A DNA stretch of 64,000 nucleotides. Origin: Tannerellaceae bacterium (GTDB lineage Bacteria > Bacteroidota > Bacteroidia > Bacteroidales > Tannerellaceae). The stretch is taken from the NCBI GenBank assembly GCA_031270665.1, contig JAISXD010000079.1, forward strand, positions 37,863 through 101,862, read 5' to 3'. Made by a program: the position numbers and the translations under genes. The first letter of the stretch is position 1. Each line of letters opens with the position of its first letter. The notes under the pieces are model-generated. The model was not told where the DNA came from. It made no database searches and saw only the letters and a program-made list of their open reading frames with translations. Positions 52,356-62,200 of the stretch are shown piece after piece.

Positions 52356-52379
52356 CGGGGGATGCGGTCACATCCTCCG
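52356..52379. terminator. Hairpin between fecR and susC
   Basis: A 9-bp stem (CGGGGGATG / CATCCTCCG, one G-T pair) with a 6-base loop lies in the 244-bp gap. On the minus strand it is followed by GGATTTTG, so it may end or attenuate the sigma/anti-sigma message. The rest of the gap shows no gene. Confidence 0.5.
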
Positions 52380-52479
52380 ATTTCTTTATTATCAAAGCGC
52401 CTTTTCTCGGTTAACCGGAAAGTCTCTGTTTCATGCAATTACTCTTTAAGGTTTAACAACAAAAAATTAATCATTCTTA

Positions 52480-53490
52480 TTAATACAATATATATATATC
52501 ATTTTTATATGTGTATTTCATCTGATTGGTAGATGCCATTGCTTTAAGCACATCATCCACATTGTTCCCTGTAATTTTAAAATATCCATAGAAACGTTTA
52601 TTGCGCAGACTATCGGCCACTTCTATCTTCACATCGTAACTGCGCATCAATTTCTTAGCTATAACCTCCAGCAGTTCCTCATCAAAGTACAATTCATTTC
52701 TGGCCCATGCGTTAGTGTTCGTTACATCGGTCTTTGATTTCTTCATTATTCCTGTCCGCTTGTTGAGCACGATTCTTTCTTCCGGTTCCAAATAGAGTTC
52801 CGGCATCGCTCTCAGGATATTTGTCAAGGCAACCTTACCTTCCAGCAAATTTACAGTCACCTCTTCATCATCCGGATAGTTTTTTAAATTAAATTTAGTC
52901 CCTACCACCCGTAAGTTCAGTTCCTGTGTTTTTATTTCAAAAGGTTTATTATCATCCTTTACTACTTCAAAATATCCTTCCCCCTCTAACCGTAATTTCC
53001 TGTCATCTACGCCAAAACCTTGTGAATAAACAATTCGACTACCGGCATTCAACCACACAGCCGTTCCGTCAGGCAAAGAAAGTTTAGTCCGAGCTCCCAT
53101 GGGAACCTCTACCACAACATCTGCAAAAGTTTGCTTCACTGTTTCTTTACCTCCCCAATAACCCACCAAAGGCAATAGTAAAATCAATATCACAGCCACG
53201 GCCCGGTATAGCATTTTCCAAGGAAATGCGCGTGCTGTTTTCTCCGGTTTTCCCGCCTTAGATATCCGTTGTTTATAACGCATGTACGCTTTGTACGCAT
53301 CAAAAGACAATTCATTGCCGGCTACTCCTGAAGAAAACCATATTTCTAATTGGGTACGTACATAATCAGAAGTTTCTTCCGATTCTTCCATCCGTCGCTC
53401 CAATTGTGTCAATAACTCCCCATTCGTGTTGCCGGAAAAATATTCCACCAACAAATCATCAATATCTTTATTTTTTTCTTCTGTGTACAT
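52480..53490 (-). CDS. FecR-type anti-sigma factor
   Basis: A 336-residue inner-membrane protein. A cytoplasmic N-terminus of about 85 residues (DIDDLLVEYFSGNTNGELL) binds the sigma factor. One membrane helix follows (LYRAVAVILILLLPLVGYWG), then the periplasmic FecR domain (VPMGARTKLSLPDGTAVWLN, GEGYFEVVKDDNKPFEIKTQ, NLRVVGTKFNLKNYPDDEEV) and a C-terminal DUF4974-like part ending GNNVDDVLKAMASTNQMKYT. It receives the signal from the STN domain of the SusC encoded downstream and holds or releases the ECF sigma encoded upstream. Confidence 0.95.
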   Translation of the reverse strand: MYTEEKNKDIDDLLVEYFSGNTNGELLTQLERRMEESEETSDYVRTQLEIWFSSGVAGNELSFDAYKAYMRYKQRISKAGKPEKTARAFPWKMLYRAVAVILILLLPLVGYWGGKETVKQTFADVVVEVPMGARTKLSLPDGTAVWLNAGSRIVYSQGFGVDDRKLRLEGEGYFEVVKDDNKPFEIKTQELNLRVVGTKFNLKNYPDDEEVTVNLLEGKVALTNILRAMPELYLEPEERIVLNKRTGIMKKSKTDVTNTNAWARNELYFDEELLEVIAKKLMRSYDVKIEVADSLRNKRFYGYFKITGNNVDDVLKAMASTNQMKYTYKNDIYILY

Positions 53491-53560
53491 ACGTTTATAA
53501 TAAGCCTTATTATATAAGACAAAAAAAGGAAGAAAGCGGGTAGTCTAAAAAATATCTTTT

Positions 53561-54118
53561 TTATTTAAAGTACTCCCCCATAGTTGTATGAAGGGAATAT
53601 AAGGCATTCTTTATATGGTATTTAACCGTGTTCAAGGAAATTTTCAGTTCGGATGCTATTTCTTCATACGTTTTTTGCTCAAAGCGACTTTTCTTAAAAA
53701 CGGCCCGGCACTCCTTAGGCAATTTCTCTATGCTATCTAACAATTTTTTTTCTAACTCCTGTTCTAATAAATTACCCAACGGGTGTCTGTCGTCCATTAG
53801 CATTTTTTCCAAAACACCTTCAGGAAACGATAACGAAGAGAAATTAATTTCATCCGCGCTTGCTTGGGTGTTCAATTTATTCAAGCAACGATTACGTACC
53901 GCACGTAACAAATAAGCACGAATGGAAACAGTAATCTCAATTTCAGCGCGATACTCCCATAAGTGGAAAATAACATCGTCCACTATTTCTTCAACTAAAG
54001 AGGAATCGCCCAGTAATTGGTATGCAAAACGACACAACAATCCGTAATACTGATTGTATATGTATTCAAATGCCCTTTCATCTCCAGATTTCAACTTATC
54101 AATCATAAGATTATCCAT
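53561..54118 (-). CDS. ECF-type RNA polymerase sigma factor
   Basis: A 185-residue sigma factor of the Bacteroidetes FecI-like group. Region 2 is DERAFEYIYNQYYGLLCRFA with SLVEEIVDDVIFHLWEYRAE; region 4 is RFEQKTYEEIASELKISLNT followed by VKYHIKNALYSLH. With the FecR partner 70 bases downstream it should drive the susC-susD-enzyme genes when the ligand is present. It is the first gene of the locus. Confidence 0.95.
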   Translation of the reverse strand: MDNLMIDKLKSGDERAFEYIYNQYYGLLCRFAYQLLGDSSLVEEIVDDVIFHLWEYRAEIEITVSIRAYLLRAVRNRCLNKLNTQASADEINFSSLSFPEGVLEKMLMDDRHPLGNLLEQELEKKLLDSIEKLPKECRAVFKKSRFEQKTYEEIASELKISLNTVKYHIKNALYSLHTTMGEYFK

Positions 54119-54171
54119 AGCAGTGGTAAAGTTAGTATTTTCGCAATAATATATAAGAGTCTGTATAAATT

Positions 54172-54866
54172 TTATTCATTACCGGCAGTAGCATCCTGCT
54201 CTTCCCTGGCGAATGGCATAAGTATGAACCTGGCGTTTCCGTAGGATGGAATAAATATTGGATCGGTTTTCAAGGTGACTGTATGGAAACTCTCGTTAAA
54301 AACAGGTTTTTTTATCTACGATGTAGTATGTAGAGGTTCATCCCCTTCCTTTCGCATCTGCATGTTTCCGTTCTCATCCATCGATGAGGTTCGCCCATTA
54401 CAACACTTCATTGTCGCGGACTAAGAAAAGAGATTTGTACGCTTTATGAGCCAAAGGGACAGGGGGTAATACGTTTCCTTCCAAGTCGTACGCCAAGAGG
54501 GATTCCGTGTTAAACGTCCGTCAGGTAAATGCGTCCGTCAGGCTCGTCTATCTGCCCCGCGTAAAGGAAACGGTATTCTCCGGGGCCTTGTCCGAAGGAG
54601 CCAATGTATGTGAGGTACCTGCCTTGTTTGTCGAATAGCCGGCAGGGCATAGTTGCCGGTGCCTGCGTTAGAAAATAATTCTCAGACACATATACCACTT
54701 CAATGAACTCTTCCCCATCCAGTATCGTGCGGGTGGCAACTACGGGAGCATCCTCCAGGTAATTCGCCTGCGGAGCTTCATTACAAGCAAACAGAACAGC
54801 TATGGCTGCCGGTAACAGAAAAGATTTTAAATGAGTCGTCATAATAAGATGGTTTAAACCAATCAC
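54172..54866 (-). pseudogene. Broken 6-bladed beta-propeller lipoprotein
   Basis: The 5' part, 54866-54510, encodes a lipoprotein signal (LLPAAIAVLFAC) and the first propeller blades (GRYLTYIGSFGQGPGEYRFL, DGRIYLTDV). It then meets a stop. Past it, another frame continues ESLLAYDLEGNVLPPVPL and LFLVRDNEV, then stops. A third piece near the end, FNESFHTVTLKTDPIFIPSY with ARFILMPFAREEQ, looks like the family C-terminus, ending at 54172. About 230 codons remain of the 370-400 usual for this Bacteroidetes family, so deletion and frameshift are both likely. It adjoins the ECF-regulated locus. Confidence 0.75.
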
Positions 54867-54930
54867 GACACATTCGTAACTATTTTTAATCGTTATGGAA
54901 TCGCCGGCAGATTAGTATCTTCTTATTATT

Positions 54931-55296
54931 TCACCGGATGGGAGCGTAAAAGGCATCTTCAAAATGTTCTATTTCATATCCGGCGTCGTTTTTTATCAAT
55001 GTAATGATATCAAACCGTACAGGCAGGTTCTGCCTGAAATAACGGGCATACACATCCGCTGCCGATACGATTCGTTTTATCTTGCCTCTGTCTACTGCTT
55101 CTTCGGGAGCAATCAGGTAGCCTCCCGAACGGGTTTTTACCTCGATGATAACTAACTCATCCTCGTTCGTGGCTACGATATCGAGTTCATAATGGTGGAA
55201 ACGCCAATTGGTATGGAGAATTATGTAACCTTTTTGGATAAGGTAATCACGGGCTTCTTCCTCGCCTTCTTTTCCGATAAGATTCCGGCCTGTCAT
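54931..55296 (-). CDS. YraN/UPF0102 family nuclease-fold protein
   Basis: A 121-residue protein matching UPF0102: IGKEGEEEARDYLIQKGYII, ELDIVATNEDELVIIEVKTR (the PD-(D/E)xK-like core, E..D...E.K), and PVRFDIITL near the end. The fold is that of Holliday-junction resolvase-like nucleases; its cellular role is unsettled, with DNA uptake or repair suggested. It is divergent from the small basic protein gene, with opposing -7 boxes in the 68-bp gap. Confidence 0.92.
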   Translation of the reverse strand: MTGRNLIGKEGEEEARDYLIQKGYIILHTNWRFHHYELDIVATNEDELVIIEVKTRSGGYLIAPEEAVDRGKIKRIVSAADVYARYFRQNLPVRFDIITLIKNDAGYEIEHFEDAFYAPIR

Positions 55297-55312
55297 TTGT
55301 TTATAATTTGCA

Positions 55313-55360
55313 CAAATATAAGGTTTTTCTTTTTTATCTAAGGTTTCACATTTATATTTG
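55313..55360. promoter_or_regulatory. Divergent promoter pair, yraN and small basic protein
   Basis: TATATTTG occurs on the minus strand (55313-55320, for yraN) and on the plus strand (55353-55360, for the gene at 55365). The plus copy ends only 4 bases before the ATG, predicting a nearly leaderless message. Confidence 0.5.
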
Positions 55361-55364
55361 CAGC

Positions 55365-55595
55365 ATGAGAAAAAAGAAGAAACGAAAAAAGACAGACCAG
55401 CCTAAATCACCCCGTGTACACCGGATATCGTTTATGCTCAATAACGACGAACATAAAGCGCTCTTAAGCCACTTTTCCAAATACAAAATTGAAAACAAAT
55501 CAGGCTGGTACCGCGAAATTATCTTCACCCATGTACTTCGCACCCTGGAAGAAGACTATCCTACCTTGTTTGACGAAAGTGAAATGCGCGGATGA
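55365..55595 (+). CDS. Small basic protein of unknown function
   Basis: A 76-residue protein. The start at 55365 (MRKKKKRKKTDQPKSPRVHR) is preferred over the frame at 55308 because the promoter box lies between them. A very basic N-terminus (about 10 Lys/Arg in the first 20) is followed by a helical body (FMLNNDEHKALLSHFSKYKI, YREIIFTHVLRTLEEDYPTL), which recalls a short ribbon-helix-helix or nucleic-acid-binding protein. I do not recognise a family. Its stop overlaps the tadA start (ATGA), so the two are translated together. Confidence 0.7.
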   Translation: MRKKKKRKKTDQPKSPRVHRISFMLNNDEHKALLSHFSKYKIENKSGWYREIIFTHVLRTLEEDYPTLFDESEMRG

Positions 55596-56032
55596 ATCCC
55601 TTGAGTGACAATTATTTTATGAAGCAAGCCCTGGCCGAAGCAAAGCAGGCAGCGATCGAAGGGGAAGTGCCGGTGGGCGCCGTAATTGTTTGCGACGGAC
55701 GTATTATCGCCCGCGCCCATAACCAAACCGAATGCCTGAACGACCCGACAGCCCATGCCGAAATGATTGCCATCACTGCCGCCGCAAACGTATTAGGCGC
55801 TAAATACCTTACGGGTTGTACGTTGTATGTAACGGTAGAACCTTGTGTAATGTGCGCCGGCGCTATCGGTTGGTCGCAGATAAGTACAGTAGTATACGGC
55901 GCCTCGGATGATAAAAAAGGCTTTCAGCAATTTGCCCCTTACGCATTGCATCCCAAAGCAATTATAAAAAAAGGGATATTAGCAGACGAATGCGCGAATG
56001 AAATGGTTACATTTTTCCGTAACCGCAGATGA
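55592..56032 (+). CDS. tadA: TadA-type nucleoside/tRNA adenosine deaminase
   Basis: A 146-residue zinc deaminase. The zinc site is DPTAHAEMIAITAAANVLG and VEPCVMCAGAIGWSQI (H-A-E plus P-C-x-x-C), with the family loop VYGASDDKKGF. TadA converts A34 to inosine in tRNA-Arg. Some relatives are guanine deaminases, but length and motifs fit TadA. It is coupled to the upstream small gene by an overlapping ATGA and convergent with the DUF4834 gene, whose stop abuts it. Confidence 0.9.
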   Translation: MNPLSDNYFMKQALAEAKQAAIEGEVPVGAVIVCDGRIIARAHNQTECLNDPTAHAEMIAITAAANVLGAKYLTGCTLYVTVEPCVMCAGAIGWSQISTVVYGASDDKKGFQQFAPYALHPKAIIKKGILADECANEMVTFFRNRR

Positions 56033-56287
56033 TTACTCTTTTATTTCCTCATAATCCACATATTCACCCTCGTCTTTGTTAAACACTTTCTTTTTAGACG
56101 ATGCATCCTCTTGCCGGTTAGCGTTTTTCTGTTTAGACGCATGCTGGGCTGTCCGGCGCTGGCGGGCCTTCTTTTCGCTTTCACTCTCGCCAAACAAGAC
56201 ACGTTTAAGCGTACGAAGAAAAGACAAGCCCAACATTAAAGTCATCAGGATAATGAAGAAAAATATGACGAACAAGAATTTAAACAT
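56033..56287 (-). CDS. DUF4834 small membrane protein
   Basis: An 84-residue protein: one N-terminal hydrophobic helix (FKFLFVIFFFIILMTLMLGL), then a charged, Lys/Gln/Glu-rich tail (SEKKARQRRTAQHASKQKNA) ending in an acidic stretch EGEYVDYEEIKE. This is the DUF4834 layout of Bacteroidales; function unknown. -7 boxes (TATCTTTG on this strand) lie at 56324-56331 and again at 56365-56372. Confidence 0.85.
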   Translation of the reverse strand: MFKFLFVIFFFIILMTLMLGLSFLRTLKRVLFGESESEKKARQRRTAQHASKQKNANRQEDASSKKKVFNKDEGEYVDYEEIKE

Positions 56288-56526
56288 AATGTAACGTGTG
56301 TTCTATTATAATGTAACCCCGTACAAAGATACGATTTTCCATTAAAAAAGAAAATGAATCCGGTCAAAGATACGATGAATCGTAAAGCGTAAGAAATAGC
56401 ATGCGATAACTGTGTTCGGCGGCGTTGCCTCTGCGTTGTTTTTTTGTTTACTTTGCATTCAAAAATATTCGTATGTTTCATTTAAAAATATCAGAAGGAA
56501 TAAAAGATGGAGGGATACAATAAAGA

Positions 56527-57768
56527 ATGATGGACATCAACTGGAAAAAGAACACCGCATTATTTTTAACCGGACAGGCATTGTCATTCTTCGGCACCAT
56601 GACGGTGCAGTACGCCATCCTGTGGCACATCACCCTCGACACGCAGTCGGGAGCGATGATGACCGTCTTTACCATTGCCGCATTCCTGCCCACGTTTGTC
56701 ATTTCGCCTTTCGCCGGCGTATGGGCGGACAGGTTTAACCGGAAATACATCATCAATATCGCCGACGGCGCCATCGCCCTGGTCAGTCTTCTTGCGGCGG
56801 TGTTCATCAGGACGGGCGTCGACAACATTGTCGGCATCCTGTTTGTCTGCACCATCATACGTTCTTTCGGGCAGGGCGTACAGACGCCGGCGGTTGGCGC
56901 TTTTATTCCCGACATCGTCCCGCAGGAACAGTTGATGAGAATCAACGGCCTGCAAAGCAGCATATTCTCATTTATCAACCTGACGGCGCCTGCGGCGAGC
57001 GGCGCGCTGATGACATTCGCTCCGCTGGAAACACTGTTTTTCCTCGACGTCGTTACCGCCGCTATCGGTATCGGCGTCGTTTTATTTCTCGTCAAAATGC
57101 CGGAAAAGGAAAAAACGTTTGCAACGGATGCGACGGAACAAAACAGCGTAGCGTATTTTCGCGATTTAAAAGCCGGAATGAGTTATATAAGGCAACACGG
57201 CTATATCTTACGGATTATCATTCTGTCGGCCATCTTTCTCTTTTTCTTTGCTCCCGCCTCGTTTTTGACGCCCCTGCAGGTAACGCGCACTTTCGGCCAT
57301 GAGGTGTGGCGGCTTTCGGCGATAGAGATTGTTTTTTCCGTCGGCATGATGGCAGGCGGCCTGCTAATCGGCGTATGGGGAGGCTTCAAAAACCGCATCC
57401 ACACCATGACGCTGTCATGTGCGCTGGCCGGTCTGTTGACCGTCGGACTGGGACTTGCGCCCGCCTTTTCACTCTACCTCGCTGTCATGGGAATCCTGGG
57501 CGTCTCGTTTCCGCTTTGGAACGCGCCCTTCATGACGATGCTGCAGACCACCGTGGATGCGGCGTTCATGGGCAGGGTCATGTCGGTTTTCATGATGGTA
57601 TCCAGTACGATGATGCCGCTGGGCATGCTTGTCTTCGGGCCTGTTGCCGATACCGTTTCGATAGAGACGTTGCTTATCGGGACGGGCGTCGTGGTGGCGC
57701 TGCTGTGTATCCCGATGGCAGGGAGCCGGACGCTCCGCGAAGCAGGAAGAAACTTTTCCGGCAATTGA
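56527..57768 (+). CDS. MFS exporter (macrolide-efflux/EntS-like group)
   Basis: A 413-residue 12-span major facilitator. The first helices (ALFLTGQALSFFGTMTVQYA), the loop GVWADRFNRKYIINIADGAI (MFS motif A-like), the motif-like RINGLQSSIFSFINLTAPAA, and a second half beginning YIRQHGYILRIIILSAIFLF fit the MFS_3/enterobactin exporter and Mef-type macrolide-efflux group. It is likely to export a drug or siderophore-like compound; the substrate is not readable. It is visibly richer in GC (many gcc, ggc, gac codons) than its neighbours, which suggests transfer. The start may be either of two adjacent Met codons. Confidence 0.88.
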   Translation: MMDINWKKNTALFLTGQALSFFGTMTVQYAILWHITLDTQSGAMMTVFTIAAFLPTFVISPFAGVWADRFNRKYIINIADGAIALVSLLAAVFIRTGVDNIVGILFVCTIIRSFGQGVQTPAVGAFIPDIVPQEQLMRINGLQSSIFSFINLTAPAASGALMTFAPLETLFFLDVVTAAIGIGVVLFLVKMPEKEKTFATDATEQNSVAYFRDLKAGMSYIRQHGYILRIIILSAIFLFFFAPASFLTPLQVTRTFGHEVWRLSAIEIVFSVGMMAGGLLIGVWGGFKNRIHTMTLSCALAGLLTVGLGLAPAFSLYLAVMGILGVSFPLWNAPFMTMLQTTVDAAFMGRVMSVFMMVSSTMMPLGMLVFGPVADTVSIETLLIGTGVVVALLCIPMAGSRTLREAGRNFSGN

Positions 57769-57769
57769 C

Positions 57770-58480
57770 TTATCCTTGCCTGTTTTCTTTAGTAAGGACA
57801 GAGAGGAGGACATACAGGAATATAGCGCCGGCTATTCCCAGGAAGCCAAACAGGAGAACAAACGCTACCGTACAGCCGGCTAATATGTATTGTCTTTCAT
57901 TGCCTTTCCATGCCGGCGACTTGACTTTCAGGGAAAACATCGGGATTTCCGACACCAGCAACAAAGAAGTAAACGTGGCCGACAGGATAACGGCTACAAC
58001 AAGCAAGGCTTCGTTCCAATGGATAACCGGCTGTAACGAACAGGCCAAAGACGACCAGAACAACGCATGCGCCGGAACCGGAAGGCCGATAAACGAGGTG
58101 GTCTGCCGTTCGTCAATATTAAATTTGGCCAAACGTAATCCGGAGAAAACAGGTATCACAAAGGCAAGATAAGGAATATAAACATCCATGCTCCCTAAAG
58201 GCAAAAAGGAACAGGCTTCCCGCAGTAAATGAAAAACAATCAGCCCCGGCGCCACGCCAAAACTAACCATATCGGCCAATGAGTCCAACTCCTTGCCCAT
58301 AGGGGACCAGGCTTTCAGCAGGCGGGCGGCAAAACCGTCGGAGAAATCAAAAACGGCGGCAATTATAATCCAGACGGCAGCCCATACTAATTGGCCATCC
58401 AACGCCGTCACGCCGGCAATACATCCCGATGCCAGACTCAGGCAGGTGATTGTATTAGGTATATGTTTACGGATATTCAT
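57770..58480 (-). CDS. pssA: CDP-diacylglycerol--serine O-phosphatidyltransferase
   Basis: A 236-residue membrane enzyme making phosphatidylserine from CDP-diacylglycerol and serine. The CDP-alcohol phosphotransferase signature is seen as DFSDGFAARLLKAWSPMGKE followed by LDSLADMVSFG (D-G-x2-A-R-x8-G-x3-D-x3-D). Several membrane spans follow. I start at MNIRKHIPNTITCLSLASG (58480); a frame five residues longer (58495) is possible. It follows psd by about 16 bases, so both steps to phosphatidylethanolamine are one unit. Confidence 0.94.
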   Translation of the reverse strand: MNIRKHIPNTITCLSLASGCIAGVTALDGQLVWAAVWIIIAAVFDFSDGFAARLLKAWSPMGKELDSLADMVSFGVAPGLIVFHLLREACSFLPLGSMDVYIPYLAFVIPVFSGLRLAKFNIDERQTTSFIGLPVPAHALFWSSLACSLQPVIHWNEALLVVAVILSATFTSLLLVSEIPMFSLKVKSPAWKGNERQYILAGCTVAFVLLFGFLGIAGAIFLYVLLSVLTKENRQG

Positions 58481-58496
58481 TATTCGACGGCCCAAT

Positions 58497-59201
58497 TTAT
58501 GAATCAGTTCTGCGCAAGCGTGCCACAGGCGTTTGATTCCCTGTTACCTTCTGATCCATTTCCACCAGTACTTCGCTATCCAGCGGAATATATACATCCA
58601 CACGCGAACCGAACTTAATAAAACCCATCTGGTCGTCTACATGGCAGGGTTCGCCCGGTTTGGCGTAGGTTACGATCCGGCGGGCCACAGCTCCCGCTAT
58701 CTGCCGGGCCAGAATATCCCTTCCACACCGGGTTGTTATCACCACGGCGGAGCGTTCGTTTTCCGTACTGCTTTTGGGCAGGTAAGCGGCCATAAAACGT
58801 CCCTTGTTGTGCGATACATGCTTTACCACGCCATTTACCGGGAACCAGTTGGCATGCACATTAAATACGGACATAAAAACGGAGATCAAAAGACATTTAT
58901 CATGGAGCACTTCATTTTCCGTTACTTCTTCTATCGCCACAATCGTGCCATCGGCCGGCGCTATTACCAATCCTTGCGAATCGTATGGAAAGCGGCGGAA
59001 AGGACTACGGAAAAAATTAAGTACCAAAAGGAACAGCACAGCCGACAGGGTAAACACCGTATAGAATATCGCCCCCTTTCCTATCGTATGATATAAAGCA
59101 AGATTGATAAGAAATAATACTGTAAACAGGGTCAGCAGTAAACCCGTCCCTTCCTTGTGCACTTTGTGAACTTTTATCCTTCGTAGTTTTCTTTTATCCA
59201 T
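58497..59201 (-). CDS. psd: Phosphatidylserine decarboxylase
   Basis: A 234-residue short-type proenzyme converting phosphatidylserine to phosphatidylethanolamine. Two N-terminal membrane helices (LLLTLFTVLFLINLALYHTI, GAIFYTVFTLSAVLFLLVLN) precede the catalytic part. VIAPADGTIVAIEEV, FMSVFNVHANWFPVNGVVKH and the self-cleavage motif KFGSRVDVYIP, at whose Gly-Ser bond the pyruvoyl group forms, are present. It belongs to the PSD-A/archaetidylserine decarboxylase-like group used by Bacteroides. It lies directly upstream of pssA, with a -7 box at 59209-59216. Confidence 0.93.
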   Translation of the reverse strand: MDKRKLRRIKVHKVHKEGTGLLLTLFTVLFLINLALYHTIGKGAIFYTVFTLSAVLFLLVLNFFRSPFRRFPYDSQGLVIAPADGTIVAIEEVTENEVLHDKCLLISVFMSVFNVHANWFPVNGVVKHVSHNKGRFMAAYLPKSSTENERSAVVITTRCGRDILARQIAGAVARRIVTYAKPGEPCHVDDQMGFIKFGSRVDVYIPLDSEVLVEMDQKVTGNQTPVARLRRTDS

Positions 59202-59208
59202 TCTGCTG

Positions 59209-59216
59209 CAAAAATA
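59209..59216 (-). promoter_or_regulatory. -7 promoter box of psd-pssA
   Basis: TATTTTTG on the minus strand (59209-59216) matches TAnnTTTG, only 7 bases before the psd start codon, so the message would be nearly leaderless. Confidence 0.4.
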
Positions 59217-59233
59217 TCTATTTTTGGCGAATA

Positions 59234-62200
59234 TCAGCCATTCACCGCCTCTATTTTATCTAATTCTACATACCAAAGGAAACCTTCTACGTTTTCATAA
59301 CCCATCCGGCGGACTAAATTCATATAGTTTTTCACCTGGTAATGGTGGCGTTTATCCTGTTTTTCGCCAAATTTATAATCTACTATTACTGCGTGGTTGC
59401 CCGTCAGCATCACTCTGTCGGGGCGTTTGTTTTTTCCTTCTCTGGAGAGTATTTCCACTTCGTTCAATACACGGCTGGAGCCATCATACCAGGATGATAC
59501 GCCGGGCAACGCCAGTAAATCACTCAAACGCCCGGACAGGGCCGAGGCTTCTTCCCGGTTTATAACGCCTTCCTGCAGGTAACGGTCTACTGCCGGAGCA
59601 ACGTCTTCCCTTGTATGGACAGAACTCAACACTTCGTGCATCAGGGTGCCATACCTGCGTTGTGGATTATCAAAAAAGAAGTTTTTGCCATGCAGGCGCA
59701 GTTGTAGCCGTTCGTCGGGAGAGACCGAGAAAAGGGTTCCCATACTTATTTCTTCCGTCTGTTTCTTTTTTTCGCTTCCAGAAGACAGGCAGGGGCTCCC
59801 CAACTCAAACAGGCCTGCTTCCGTATCAAAGGAAAAATATTCGCTTTCATACAGCCCTTCCCAAAGCAGGCTTGCCACCGAACCGGCCTTCTCTGTTTTC
59901 CCTGTCTGCGCATGGATTTTCTGAGGGCGGGGGGCAAACACGATCAATTCTTCTTTGGCGCGGGTAAAAGCCACATACAACGTATTCAGGTTATCGATAC
60001 AGGCATGTAGCCGTTCTTCAAAATAATCGCCGGCAAAGATTGTTTTAGCAAGCTTTTGCCCGTAACGCACCGGCGTTAAGTGTAATTTATTGAAGGGCGC
60101 TTCGCGGGGCTTGCACCACAGAACGACCTGCCTGGTTGGTTTATGATCGATTTCCCAATCGCTAAACGGTATGATAACGGCCCTGAACCCTAACCCCTTC
60201 GACTTATGAACGGTAAGGATACGCACCGCATTCTGCCCGTCGGGAGTAGCAATCGCCCGGCGACAACCCGTTTCGTCCCACCAGGCAAGGAAACGGTTCA
60301 AACCGGCGCTCTCTTTATGCGCATACTCCAGCGCCATATCAAAGAACGCCTGGATAAACGCCTGCTCATTAGCCGGGAAGTAAGCGGCAAACAACCGGAA
60401 CAGGCCTTCCGTCTGCTCATACAACGACCGGTGCGAAAGCGCATGCAACTCTTTTTGGATAAAAGGCGGAAACTCCGTAGCAAAGGCCGTTTCATGTATC
60501 CTGCCGGCCAGCATCAGCCAGGAGAAAATAGCGAGCCGCTTGACAGCCGGCTCACCGGGATTTTTCAAATGCCGCAAAAGCGCCACCATGAAACGGACGG
60601 CCTGCGAGCTGTTCACAAACAGCGCCTCGTCCGAGATAACGTCATACCTGTAGCGCCCGGAGGGATGTTCGTCCTTATACGTAAGCAACGTATCCGCCAC
60701 CAGCGCCGCCTCCAGGTTTGTCCGCGTCAGTATGGCTATATCTTTCAGTGCATATCCGTTGTCCTGCAATTGCTCCAGCGTTCCGGGCAAACGCAGCAGG
60801 GCTTCCTCTTTCCAGCCGGCGTCTTCGCCGTCCGGCAGGAATTCTATTCTTACATGGCCGTCTTTATCCTGAAATGCGGGGGGGATCAACTGCCGGCTGC
60901 CGGCATACGCCGACATGATTTTCTGCCGCAATACGCCTTGCGCTTCTTCCGGGAGGGAAGAGGCTGCCAGTGTTTCATTATAAATCAGCTGCAAAATACC
61001 GGGCAGCGTATCAAACAGCGCATTGTTAAACTCCACGATATGCCGGAAGCTACGCCAGTTATCCGCTAACGTTTCTTCCCTTACCTGTTCGCGGGGAAAG
61101 TCTTTTGCCACCTGTTCATCCAGCAATTTCCAGTCGGAGTTGCGGAAGCGGTAGATGCTTTGCTTCACGTCTCCCACAAGCAGGTTCGCGTTATTATGGG
61201 CAAGGCTTTCCTGTATAAGCGGGCGGAAATTGTTCCACTGCATCCGGCTCGTGTCTTGAAACTCATCTATCATGTAATGGTCTATATGCGTACCTGTTTT
61301 CTCATATACAAAAGGGGTGTCGCTGCCGTCAATTACCCTGTTGAGCAATTCGGTGGTATCGGCAATGAGCAGGATGTTTTTTTCTTCCCGGTAGGCCGCT
61401 ATCTGGGCCGAGACGTCATTGAGGATACCCAGCGCATAATAAAAGCGTACGATTTCTTTCGCCGTATGATAGGCCGTAAGCCCGTTAAAGAAGGAAACGG
61501 CTTCCTTGATACATTGGTTCAGCCCGTCTTCAAAGGCGCAGGCAATGATCTGTACTTTGCCGCCCGGCGTTGTCTTCGTATAACAGGCTTCCACCCGGTC
61601 GGCCAGGTTTATAAAGGTGGCGGTAGGTTCTTTCATCCCGCCTGCCGCATACTTTTCAAAATGTTTTAAGGGCGAATTGTTTCCTCCCCTAAAGTCGGCA
61701 GGCTGCAGGGCGTATTTCCTCAGTACCGCCATTCCTTTCTCCCCGATCCGTTTGATTTCGTTTTCTGCGGAACGGATAATGGCGTACAACTCATTTTTAT
61801 AATCTTCAAGCGCCTGTTTGTCTGCAATATCTTTGTTTACCTCATCGCCACAGGCTTTATAACTTTCTTTAAATACCTCGCGGCCAAGCCCCATTATATC
61901 GCGATGCAGGCTCCATTCGCCGCCCGACTCTATTTTATCTCCGGCAAAGCGGAGCAGCCAGCCCAGCAACTCCCTGCTTTCCGGTTTGTCCAAACCGGAG
62001 AGCAGGTTATCAACGGCTTCGGTCAATACCAACTCCTGATCCATTTCAATGCCATAGCCGCCCTGCAAGCCGATTTCGCGGGTAAAGGCACGCATGGTCT
62101 GCTGAAAAAAGCGGTCGATCGTACTTACATTGAACGAAGCGTAATCGTGCAGAACCGTTATCAGTATCTTCTTTGCCTTTTCACGTATGAGCGCTTCATC

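Noticed and set aside
57306..58172. 288-residue plus-strand frame
   Set aside because: It overlaps the MFS gene in another frame and then runs antisense to pssA; a by-product of high GC with few stops.
60206..61069. 287-residue plus-strand frame
   Set aside because: It is antisense to the helicase gene between well-defined motifs, and Arg/Gln-rich without a recognisable domain.
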